This document shows, piece by piece, positions 42,732-50,512 of a DNA stretch of 64,000 bases. A model generated the notes under the pieces. That model was not told the DNA's origin. It ran no database searches and saw only the letters and a program-made list of their open reading frames with translations. Made by a program: the position numbers and the translations under genes. The stretch is from the NCBI GenBank assembly GCA_017935565.1, contig JAGBHK010000041.1, forward strand, positions 1-64,000, given 5' to 3'. Numbering within the stretch: position 1 is the stretch's first letter; each line of letters opens with the position of its first letter. The DNA comes from Lachnospiraceae bacterium (GTDB taxonomy: Bacteria > Bacillota > Clostridia > Lachnospirales > Lachnospiraceae).

Positions 42732-44225
42732 TTATTCTTCATCGTCTTCATACTCGTCGTCTTCGTACTCGTCGTCTTCATATTCATCGTCTTCATACTC
42801 ATCGTCTTCGTACTCGTCGTCTTCGTATTCATCATCATCTTCTTCTTCATACTCATCATCTTCGTATTCATCGTATCCTTGACGCTTCTTAATAACAATA
42901 AATACTACAACGCCTACAACAATAACTACTGCAACAACTACTATAATAATGATTAATAAACCATTGTCTGATTTCTCTTCCGTAACTGCTGCTGTTGTTG
43001 TTTCTTCATTTTTCTTCTTTCCTGAAGCAGAACGTTCAACAATCTCACTGTCTGCTGATGCACCTACATTGTTTACTGCAACAACTTTATATTCATTATT
43101 ATCTGTATCTAATTTTTCAGTTGTAGTATATGTAGTTAATTCAGTCTGTTTAACAACTTTCCATTCACCATCAACCTTATGATATACAAAATAAACCTGC
43201 GCCTTTGAATCAACGCCCCACTGTATTGTAAATACTTTTTCTTTATTTTGTTTTATCTGAATCGATGGAGTATTTGGTTTTGCTGTTGGTAATGCGGCAC
43301 TTGAAAGATTTTTCACAAAATATTCTTCACCTGTTTCTTTCAAGCCTTCAACAATCAATCTAGCCATCTGTACAGCACCATATGTTTGGAAATTCTCCTT
43401 ATCAGCTGCACCATCTTTCATTTCTGTATTGTACTCACCAGGTTCACAGAATAAAAATACTTTTTTAAGTTCTTCTTCTGTCAAAGTAGAATAGAAATCC
43501 AATGATTTCTTCTCCATATCAATAAGAAATGTATCATACTCTGCTGCTAAATCTCTTACGACCTGCGCATAATCTGCATATGTTGAAATAAACTTTCCAC
43601 TTTCATCAGTTTTCCAATCTGCAATCGGTGTAACTAAAATAACTTTAAGTTGTCTTTCAGTTGCTTCGTCCAAAAATTTGATAAGATATGTTCTGTATTC
43701 CTCTAATGTAACATAATTATCCTGTGCATGTGCCTTATCTTCTGCACTCATAGAATCATCAGGTTTCAAGCCATCATCCTGACCAAACTGAACTAATAAA
43801 TAATCTCCTGGTTGAGCTCCTCCAGCTTTATTCAATAATGAATCCAACTTATTTTCAGGAGTAGTCTGTCTACTTGGAAATCCATACAAATACGTCTTTA
43901 CTGAATAATCATCAGCCGCATTGTGGTGAACTCTTAATGCTTGATTATCTGTTACAAACATAGGAAGTCCCTGTAACCAACCTGCTTTAGGATTATATGT
44001 TCCTGTATTGTATGCATCCTTTCCTGTTTCCCAGTCAAACACTGTTGAATCACCAGCTATATACAACTGTCTATAGCCTCTCTCTGTAGCAGGTTTTGTT
44101 TCTTCTTCAACCACTGCACTCTCTGACTCAGTCTCATCTGCAAAAACCAAACCACTAAAAACCGTTGATGACAAAATCACGAACATCATCAACATCGACA
44201 ACAATTTTTTCTTCTTCATAATCAT
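42732..44225 (-). CDS. Secreted SGNH/GDSL hydrolase with Fn3-like domain, membrane anchor and acidic repeat tail
   Basis: I start at ATG 44223-44225 (GGAG just upstream; ATG 44219 is also possible), about 497 residues. A signal peptide is followed by a GDSL-type esterase: IAGDST with the catalytic serine, GAQPGDYLLVQFGQDD, and VTPIADWK near the end of the block. This layout resembles rhamnogalacturonan acetylesterase. A fibronectin-III-like part (IQWGVDSKAQVYFVYHK) comes next. A strong membrane segment (GLLIIIIVVVAVVIVVGVVVFIV) precedes a cytoplasmic tail made of EDDEY repeats, encoded by 15-base tandem DNA repeats at 42737-42860. The esterase would act outside, probably on plant pectin side groups. 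Confidence 0.85.
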   Translation of the reverse strand: MIMKKKKLLSMLMMFVILSSTVFSGLVFADETESESAVVEEETKPATERGYRQLYIAGDSTVFDWETGKDAYNTGTYNPKAGWLQGLPMFVTDNQALRVHHNAADDYSVKTYLYGFPSRQTTPENKLDSLLNKAGGAQPGDYLLVQFGQDDGLKPDDSMSAEDKAHAQDNYVTLEEYRTYLIKFLDEATERQLKVILVTPIADWKTDESGKFISTYADYAQVVRDLAAEYDTFLIDMEKKSLDFYSTLTEEELKKVFLFCEPGEYNTEMKDGAADKENFQTYGAVQMARLIVEGLKETGEEYFVKNLSSAALPTAKPNTPSIQIKQNKEKVFTIQWGVDSKAQVYFVYHKVDGEWKVVKQTELTTYTTTEKLDTDNNEYKVVAVNNVGASADSEIVERSASGKKKNEETTTAAVTEEKSDNGLLIIIIVVVAVVIVVGVVVFIVIKKRQGYDEYEDDEYEEEDDDEYEDDEYEDDEYEDDEYEDDEYEDDEYEDDEE

Positions 44226-44235
44226 CACGCTCCTT

Positions 44236-44895
44236 TTATTCATTAGAAGAATTATTTCCCATTCTGTTCGCCAAGATTCTCTGCTGTTTTTCACCTATAT
44301 ATTTTCCTAAAATAGGGCTAGGTAAATCCAACTTACATCCTAGCAAGATTCTACCATTTCTATCCTCCATTCTTACAATTTTTCCCACTAAATCAAGGAC
44401 TGTCTTCAACTCTTCGTCCTTATGTACAACTCTTATAGGTCCGCCAATCTCATACGGAACATTAGGATCAATAATAACTGCAAACCCACTATAACTAACA
44501 TCTCTAAGTGTCATCTGCAATGCTTCTTTATTTCTTCCGATTCTACCTTTAGCTGCGCCACCAATAGCCAATCTAAAATCGCCACGTCTATTAACTTCTT
44601 TAGCGTCGAATTTGCTACCAATTCTAACCATGACATTATTTTTAGCAACAACCATCTTTATCTCGCAATCAGTCCACATAAGCGGCTTGTCTTGTTCTCG
44701 GTCAATCATCACGCTAACTTTCAATTCACCAGTTTCAAGATTAATAACTTTACCGTCAACACGAACCGCTGCAATCAAGATATCCTTACCTTTAGTTCCA
44801 ACGCAACTCGATTTCAAATTTAAAGTTTTATCACCGAAAAGAATTACTAATGTAACTTCGGTTCCCAATTCCATTTCGTAAATTTTCATCCACAC
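44236..44895 (-). CDS. PilZ-domain c-di-GMP binding protein (YcgR-like)
   Basis: The 219 residues have a YcgR-like N-terminal barrel and a C-terminal PilZ domain. The c-di-GMP motifs are both present: RRGDFR (RxxxR pattern) near residue 104 and DVSYSGF ((D/N)xSxxG) near residue 132. Such proteins slow flagellar motors or regulate surface polysaccharide when c-di-GMP is high. It lies between the SGNH hydrolase and the DUF436 gene in the same direction. The GGDEF gene at 46508 could supply its ligand; that is inference. The true start may be ATG 44889. Confidence 0.88.
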   Translation of the reverse strand: MWMKIYEMELGTEVTLVILFGDKTLNLKSSCVGTKGKDILIAAVRVDGKVINLETGELKVSVMIDREQDKPLMWTDCEIKMVVAKNNVMVRIGSKFDAKEVNRRGDFRLAIGGAAKGRIGRNKEALQMTLRDVSYSGFAVIIDPNVPYEIGGPIRVVHKDEELKTVLDLVGKIVRMEDRNGRILLGCKLDLPSPILGKYIGEKQQRILANRMGNNSSNE

Positions 44896-44905
44896 ACCAA
44901 CTTCT

Positions 44906-45487
44906 TTATATTAATTCAGTATTATAGCAAGCTCTTTCTCCACCTATAAATTTAGCTCTCGTTCTTGCACACACAAGATGGGCCTCCCCAATCTTATTTA
45001 TGCTAATTCGAACAGGCACCGCAACGTCTTTTAAATGCATTCCAATGAGTGTATCTCCAATATCCATCCCTGCGTCCGCTTTTATATGTTCGACAGCCAC
45101 CGGTTCTTTAAAATTTGCATATGCAGTTGTAGCAAATGAACCACCTGCTTTTGGTTGTGGTACAACATTTACAAATGGTATCCTACGCTCTTTTGCTGCT
45201 GCTTTTTCAATGATAATCGCTCTATTTAAATGTTCACAACACTGTGCCGCTAAATACACCTCAGCTTCCTTAGTTGCCTCATATATGCCTGCAAAAACAG
45301 CCTTAGCTGCATCAATACTTGAATCTGTACCAATAGTACTTCCAATAACTTCACTAGTTGAACAGCCAACAACTAAAATATCATCTTTTTGTAATTTCGC
45401 ACACGAAATTAGTTCTTCAGTCGCTTTTTTAGCACTTTCCTTCAAAAATTCCAACGAATTCTCCATATTATTTTCTTCACTTTCCAC
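44906..45487 (-). CDS. DUF436/TIGR01440 (YwlG) family protein
   Basis: The 193 residues match the YwlG/TIGR01440 family: ILVVGCSTSEVIGSTIGTDSS near residue 37, AQCCEHLNRA near 81, and the motifs GGSFATTAYANF and DIGDTLIGMHLK. The family is widespread in Firmicutes; its biochemical role is unknown, though nucleotide or substrate binding has been suggested. A start at ATG for MENSLEF (8 codons in) is an alternative. Confidence 0.88.
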   Translation of the reverse strand: MESEENNMENSLEFLKESAKKATEELISCAKLQKDDILVVGCSTSEVIGSTIGTDSSIDAAKAVFAGIYEATKEAEVYLAAQCCEHLNRAIIIEKAAAKERRIPFVNVVPQPKAGGSFATTAYANFKEPVAVEHIKADAGMDIGDTLIGMHLKDVAVPVRISINKIGEAHLVCARTRAKFIGGERACYNTELI

Positions 45488-45559
45488 TAATACTTCTTAT
45501 ATTATACCAAAAACATAGGTACTTTATCAACTAAAATACCTATTTTTATTTACAATTTT

Positions 45560-45733
45560 TGTAACTATTCAGCCATGTAGTAGTTCATATATGTATTATG
45601 CGTGAGAACTTGCTCGCAAAGCATAATACATATATGAACTACCATATGGCGTTTAGCCATAAGTCCCAGCTAGTTGCGTAGCAACGATAAGCAGTTAACT
45701 GCATGCTGGGACCTTTATGTCTGAATAGTTACA
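45560..45733. repeat. 174-base nested palindromic (MITE-like) element overlapping the plsC stop
   Basis: The outer arms TGTAACTATTCAG and CTGAATAGTTACA are exact inverted repeats. Inside are a long hairpin (GTTCATATATGTATTATGC with its complement), TGGCGTTTAGCCA, TAGTTGCGTAGCAACG and GCAGTTAACTGC within GTCCCAGC/GCTGGGAC. The plsC stop codon (45715-45717) and its last codons lie in the right arm. Confidence 0.75.
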
Positions 45734-46440
45734 CAATTTTTATTCACAACTTCCTGTATCCTATCATGAACCATAACAGATAAGTCAACAGTATTCATAT
45801 CCTTGTATTCATCGTATTTTATCGGTTCTAGATAATGTATCTGTACAGATAATTTCTTGCTTCCTTTTTCATCCAAAACCTTATATGAATCAACAAATGC
45901 CACTGGAACGATAGTACATTTCGATTTAGTTGCACACTTAAAACTTCCACTATGAAATTCCAAAAGATTATTTCCATTTTTACTTCGTGTACCCTCTGGA
46001 AAAATCAAGTAATTTCTTCCTTCTTTTACTTCTTTTGTAACATTAATAATTACCTGCATAGACTGTTTTATATCTTCTCTATCCATAGGTTGTGACTTTG
46101 TACATTGGATTACTTGTTTTAAAAGAGGTATCTTACATAATTCCTTCTTTAATACTGCCGCTAACGGTTTATCACAACTTGCCACAACAGCTATAACATC
46201 AAATAAGCCTTGATGGTTTCCGTATAAAATAAAACCATCCTCTTGTGGTATATTTTCTTTTCCATATACCTGCAAATCAACATTTCCTGATGAAATAACT
46301 TTTTCAAACATGTACTGAATATGGTCATATTTTTCTTCGAAACTATAATCGTCAGTATGTTTTGCATAATGACATAATTTATAATATGCTCCTGGAAATC
46401 TAAATATGTTTTTCAGTATAACTAATGCTATTCTATTCAT
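45715..46440 (-). CDS. plsC: 1-acylglycerol-3-phosphate acyltransferase
   Basis: The 241-residue membrane-bound enzyme adds the second acyl chain in phosphatidic acid synthesis. Its HX4D catalytic motif is NHQGLFD near residue 76 and the glycerol-phosphate motif FPEGTRSKNG near 151. The final residues VTIQT come from the outer arm of a palindromic element (45560-45733), which also supplies the stop codon; the original C-terminus was probably a few residues longer. The catalytic core is not affected. The gene is probably single: the GGDEF gene upstream ends 67 bases away. Confidence 0.9.
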   Translation of the reverse strand: MNRIALVILKNIFRFPGAYYKLCHYAKHTDDYSFEEKYDHIQYMFEKVISSGNVDLQVYGKENIPQEDGFILYGNHQGLFDVIAVVASCDKPLAAVLKKELCKIPLLKQVIQCTKSQPMDREDIKQSMQVIINVTKEVKEGRNYLIFPEGTRSKNGNNLLEFHSGSFKCATKSKCTIVPVAFVDSYKVLDEKGSKKLSVQIHYLEPIKYDEYKDMNTVDLSVMVHDRIQEVVNKNCVTIQT

Positions 46441-46507
46441 TCTTGCCTCCTAAATCTCTCTAGCCATTACTATACCATATTTTTAGAAAAATTGATATAT
46501 TCTCAAA

Positions 46508-48262
46508 TTAATTTCCACCCATTTTATGCAGCATTTTTTCTTCATACATCAATTTATCTGCTACTTCAAAATAATTATTAATATTGCTACCATAATCATC
46601 AGAAGATAGAACAATACCTATGCTTAATTGTATATTAATTTCTTCTGCGGCTTCATTTATATTTTCCTTAACTAACTTAGCGTTTTCACCTGTAGCATCT
46701 GGGAAAAACATAATAAATTCATCGCCGCCGTATCTGCACGCATAACCGCCCCTTGGGCAATTTGAATCAATAATCCTAGCCACTTTTTTCAACACTTCAT
46801 CTCCATACTCATGGCCGTATGTATCATTAATCTGCTTAAATTTATCTACATCAATAAATGCAATCGCACATACTACACCTTTTTCATAATACTTCTTAAA
46901 TTCTGGTGCAATCAATTCAGCATACGCAACTCTATTATAAATTCCTGTAAGCTGATCCTTATTATAAATATCTTTCAGTTTTTTGTTTACAACCGAAAGT
47001 TTAATATGGTCATATAATGATTCCATATCCTTTACAAGTATATTATGGAGATTATAAAAACTTGGATTATCGTATAAAAACTTTGCATTTTTTATTATTG
47101 TGTATCCAATAGTATATTGTCTAAAATGAATCGGTGTAAATAAATATTCATTTCTTGCTCCACTTTCTTCAATGTATGAATTCATTTCATCTACTGAAGA
47201 AAATTTCAAATTAATTCCTTTATCACAGGCAAATACAACTTTCAAGTTTTCTTTATTATATCCTACAGTTTTAAACTTGTTTCTCTTTTCTCCTTCGATA
47301 AATAGTTTATCAATAATTACAAAAAATCCTTCACAATCAAACTCTGAAAAGAATTCATTCATGCAAGCATACAATCCTACAAATTCATTGCATTTAGCCA
47401 TTGCACTTTCAAGTTCACTAATTCTCTCGTCTTGTGTAGCTTGTTTTACACCATAAATGATTTGCTCTTTCATATACTGTCTATAATCTACAGAACCGTT
47501 ATTCTCACATCCACAACTTTCTGCAAATATGCATTTTGTATCGGTGTAATTATATTTTCTAGGTTGCTTGCCTTCCCATATATCAAATAATACTTCCATG
47601 CAACGACCAGATATTTCACCTCTATTATGATGGTCAACAGTAGTTATCTGTGGCGTAAAATATGCCGCCTTATCTAAATTATCAAACCCCGTTACCTTAA
47701 AGTCTCTAGGTACAATATACCCCATTTTTTCCGCTTGAGTACAAATGCCCGCAGCAATATTATCGCATGCGCATACCACTACATCTGGTATAGATTTACC
47801 TGACTGCACATATTCTTTAAAGAATTTTTCTCCTGATGCAAAATCATAATCCAAATAATACACTGGATTATCTTCACGACTTAATCCCATTTTATCTACA
47901 AACTCAATGTAAGCCCCAACTCTACTTTCATTTTCATAATTGTCTTTTGGGCCTCCTGCAAACACAAAACTTCTGCAACTATGAATATCATACATATGAT
48001 TCAATAAATCTTTTATAGGCTTACTATTATCAATGCCTGCATAATAAAAGCCGTCAATATCAATAGAAATACTAACTGCAGGAACATTACTTTTTCTAAT
48101 CAATCCAGTCACATAATTAAAAACTTTTTCATCATTAATATTATTTCCATCAAAAATAATACCATCATATTGGCTTAAATCCGGAAGATTAAAAATATTG
48201 TATTCTCCCTGATTATGAAGTTCGTCACTACTCCAATTGTAAGCTCGCAAAAAAAATGTCAA
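46508..48262 (-). pseudogene. Truncated GGDEF protein with periplasmic-binding-type sensor domain, cut at the prophage border
   Basis: The 584-residue frame begins only with a TTG at 48260-48262 and no ribosome site. The sensor domain (to about residue 240) starts in mid-fold: RAYNWSSDELHNQGEYNIF matches the region after the first beta strand and helix of LacI/PBP1-like domains in GGDEF proteins, so about 40 N-terminal residues are absent. The C-terminal GGDEF domain is intact: RYGGDEFIMF near 527, AFIDVDKFKQIND before it. An in-frame stop lies 6 codons upstream of the TTG. Prophage DNA begins right there, so the missing end is probably at the other prophage border. It may be expressed weakly or not at all. 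Confidence 0.75.
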
Positions 48263-48393
48263 TTTTTCGCACTTAAAATGTCAATTTCAAAAATTTTGAA
48301 ATTAGAAAATAAATTTTAATCAAAAATAAACACTTTTATCTCTCATTAAAATTCATTTTAACATCTTTTTGATTATTTTTAAAGTTTCATTTA
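48263..48393. other. Probable prophage end and attachment region
   Basis: No gene is seen. Just outside the truncated GGDEF frame lie two imperfect direct repeats, TTGACATTTT-x3-TGCGA type, at about 48246-48281. They could be recombination core or arm sites. The opposite prophage end is outside the window, so the attachment core cannot be confirmed. Confidence 0.4.
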
Positions 48394-48410
48394 AATAAAT
48401 AGCAATTTAA
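48394..48410 (+). repeat. Shufflon recombination site A
   Basis: Sequence AATAAATAGCAATTTAA, plus orientation. Translated with the fibre frame it gives INSNL. It leads into silent cassette A. An upstream TAA in frame prevents translation from here. Confidence 0.85.
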
Positions 48411-48736
48411 CTTCAACTGGATTATGGAAAGAATTAACTCTTCTTAATAGTTGGTCAGGCAGTTTAAAAGCAAGGATAGATACTTTTCACAAACAAGTAT
48501 TTGTATGTGGTTATGTATACGCCACAGCATCTGTTACTAATAACTCCTTTTGTAACTTGTCGGGGAATAGTTTGCCAACACCGATAAATAATTCTATTAG
48601 TATTGGTGTTCCTTGTTACAAATCAGGTGGTGTAGTATGTTATGTATACGCGTATAACAACCAGTATTTGACACTTGCAGGAAATGTAAGTAAACCTGCA
48701 TATGTTAATATTGATTTTTCTTATAGGTATGATTAA
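48398..48736 (+). pseudogene. Silent fibre C-terminal cassette A
   Basis: It reads NSNLTSTGLWKELTLLNSWS and continues open for 112 codons to a TAA at 48734-48736. There is no start codon or ribosome site and TAA lies just upstream, so it is only expressed after recombination joins it to the fibre gene. Its sequence (GNVSKPAYVNIDFSYRY at the end) is unrelated to the other tips but has the beta-rich look of a phage receptor-binding tip. It overlaps cassette C tail-to-tail by two bases at the stop codons. Confidence 0.8.
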
Positions 48737-49047
48737 TAACCTATAGCAAGCCATCTTACAGAATAGTTAACGGAAGCGATTCCGCCACTAGGGTCTATGA
48801 CATTAAAATTTGCCTTGGTCGTTGTAACAGTATTTGTTGCTGTATGAAGCCTCGATGTAGTCGAACCATTGTCCGTGTTTACAAGAGAAACAATTGTTGT
48901 AGGTGGATTGGTGTATGTTACAGGAAATGTAACTGCAGCCTGTCGGTAATATCCGTTTAGATTTGTTGTAGAGTTTCTTCCCCAACAAACTTTTAAACCA
49001 CCAGGAAGAACAAATTTACCATCTTCTTTTTGAGTTAAATTGCTATT
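48733..49047 (-). pseudogene. Silent fibre C-terminal cassette C
   Basis: From NSNL it reads TQKEDGKFVLPGGLKVCWGR and ends SVNYSVRWLAIGY with TAA at 48733-48735, 104 codons. The WLAIGY ending is typical of phage tail-fibre tips. No start codon serves it. Together with cassette A it forms an invertible segment bounded by inverted copies of the site (48394-48410 and 49035-49051). Joining to the fibre gene at 50784-50800 would replace the current tip. Confidence 0.85.
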
Positions 49048-49051
49048 TATT
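49035..49051 (-). repeat. Shufflon recombination site C
   Basis: Same 17 bases as site A, minus orientation. It leads into silent cassette C and faces site A, so recombination between A and C inverts the pair. Confidence 0.85.
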
Positions 49052-49107
49052 TAACCTTTTCTTTAATATTTTAAAAATTGTTAAAAATCTTTTAAACACG
49101 CAAATAA

Positions 49108-49127
49108 AGCTCATACAGTTATGAGCT
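49108..49127 (-). terminator. Terminator of the shufflon recombinase
   Basis: AGCTCATA pairs with TATGAGCT around ACTG on the minus strand, then TTATTT. It lies about 28 bases after the recombinase stop. Confidence 0.6.
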
Positions 49128-49154
49128 TCGAACGAGATATTCAATTACCCATAG

Positions 49155-50120
49155 TCAGGCTATATATTTTTTATGCGACATTTGGATATTATTAACATCA
49201 ACATTACAATATATCATTGTTGTTTCTATTTTACTGTGTCCTAATAATGCTTGGACTTCCTGTATTGGCATACCTTTATTTATCCCCCTGGTTGCAACAG
49301 TTCTCCTGAATTTATGAGGATATGCTTTTATATTAATCTTTAAACCTAAATCTTTAATAATTTTTTCAACGCTATTTTTTGTCATTCGTTTATATAATCC
49401 ATCAGTTTTATTATAGTTGATGAATAATGCTTCATTATTATCTTTTCTGGTGCCAAGATACTTATTTACATAATATAACGCTTTATCCGAGAAATACACA
49501 TGTCTTTCCTTGTTTCCTTTTCCACGTATAACTGCAGTTCCTTGCTGTATATCTGATATATTTATATTACAAAGTTCAGATACTCTCACTCCTGTAGTAT
49601 TCAACACCTCAATAATCGCTTTATCTCTAATATTCATTGCTGTTTCTCTCATTTTTTCAACTTCCAATTCACCAAAAGAAGACTTTACAACCTTTAATTC
49701 TCTGACAGGCTTTGTTTTTCTTACTGGATTACATTTAATTATATCCTCAAATTCCAGATAATTGAAAAAGGCTGATATAAAACGCCTCATATTATTAAGA
49801 GTTACATTACTTATTCCATGATATTCCCTATATTCCGCCAAATATCTTTCTATATCCCTTTTATCAATATCTTCCACTCGTTTGTTAATGTGCGCCAAAA
49901 ACTTCTCATTTTCACGCTTATACTGTGCTATCGTTTGTTCTGAACAATTCTCATAAACTTTGCTAGAAATAAAATCATCAAGCAGCTTATTATTGCTTAT
50001 TTTATTCTCTGAATATTGCATTTCAAATTCTTTCAACAAAGTTTCTTCTAAAAGTTTCATTTGTTCACTGTTTAACGAATCTTTCATAGTTTTTAAAACA
50101 TTCTTTAATATTATGTTCAT
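49155..50120 (-). CDS. Tyrosine recombinase of the fibre shufflon (Rci/Xer-like)
   Basis: The ATG at 50118-50120 has GGAGGTGG about 8 bases upstream, giving 321 residues. A SAM-like N-terminal core-binding domain (about 65-160) precedes the catalytic domain. The catalytic residues fit: Arg in NTTGVRVSELCN, Lys in RGKGNKERHVYF, HKFRR as HxxR, LLGHSKIETT for the second His, and Tyr in MIYCNVD. It lies between two pairs of invertible fibre cassettes, so it probably recombines the four 16-17 bp sites. It could also be the phage integrase; its position inside the shufflon favours the former. The start codon lies in a 16-base inverted repeat. Confidence 0.9.
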   Translation of the reverse strand: MNIILKNVLKTMKDSLNSEQMKLLEETLLKEFEMQYSENKISNNKLLDDFISSKVYENCSEQTIAQYKRENEKFLAHINKRVEDIDKRDIERYLAEYREYHGISNVTLNNMRRFISAFFNYLEFEDIIKCNPVRKTKPVRELKVVKSSFGELEVEKMRETAMNIRDKAIIEVLNTTGVRVSELCNINISDIQQGTAVIRGKGNKERHVYFSDKALYYVNKYLGTRKDNNEALFINYNKTDGLYKRMTKNSVEKIIKDLGLKINIKAYPHKFRRTVATRGINKGMPIQEVQALLGHSKIETTMIYCNVDVNNIQMSHKKYIA

Positions 50121-50162
50121 ATAAGCCACCTCCATAAAAAAGAATAGCTTATATGAACATAA
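50111..50162. promoter_or_regulatory. Inverted repeat around the recombinase start
   Basis: Arms 50111-50126 and 50147-50162 are perfect 16-base inverted repeats (core TGTTCATATAAGC). In recombinase mRNA the start ATG would lie in the stem and GGAGG in the loop. The right arm also runs into site B, so the start codon of cassette B mirrors that of the recombinase. Confidence 0.65.
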
Positions 50163-50512
50163 ATAGCAATTTAACTAACTTTAGCATTAACGCTTATTCA
50201 TTAGTTATAAGTGCAAATTTAACTACAAATAATACGACATACACTCTATATGATGAAAGAAAATTTTCAGATTATGATTTTATTACAATAACAATTGGTG
50301 CTTCAACTTCTGATATACGTGCAGAAATGACTTTACCTAGAAGTGTTTTTACATCAGGTAAACAACTATTTTTGGATTGTCATTCTAATAATGGTAATAC
50401 CTGGCATCAAGTTGCAGTTAAATATGCAAGTGATAAAACTATAACGGCGTTTACTTCAACGGGTGCGACTGTTAAATATCTCAATATTTATGGATACAAA
50501 AAAATGTATTAG
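50153..50512 (+). pseudogene. Silent fibre C-terminal cassette B
   Basis: It reads INSNLTNFSINAYSLVISAN and ends KYLNIYGYKKMY with TAG at 50510-50512. It is 119 codons from an ATG that belongs to the inverted repeat at the recombinase start and has no good ribosome site, so independent translation is unlikely. Inversion between sites B and D would exchange it for the present fibre tip. Its stop overlaps the expressed tip's stop tail-to-tail by two bases. The product is beta-rich with many Thr, Ser and Asn, like other fibre tips. Confidence 0.8.
50159..50174 (+). repeat. Shufflon recombination site B
   Basis: ATAAATAGCAATTTAA, plus orientation, 16 of the 17 bases of the other sites. It leads into silent cassette B and faces site D at 50784-50800. 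Confidence 0.85.

Noticed and set aside
42737-42860. Possible CRISPR-like array from the regular short repeats
   Set aside because: The repeats are 15 bases, contiguous, without spacers, and encode EDDEY units of the esterase tail.
48803-48988. Frame of 61 residues inside cassette C with an ATG-type start
   Set aside because: It is in another frame than the INSNL-linked tip and is a chance frame within cassette C.
49155-50120. Tyrosine recombinase as the prophage integrase
   Set aside because: Its position between two invertible cassette pairs and the four shared sites fit a shufflon recombinase better; dual use cannot be excluded.
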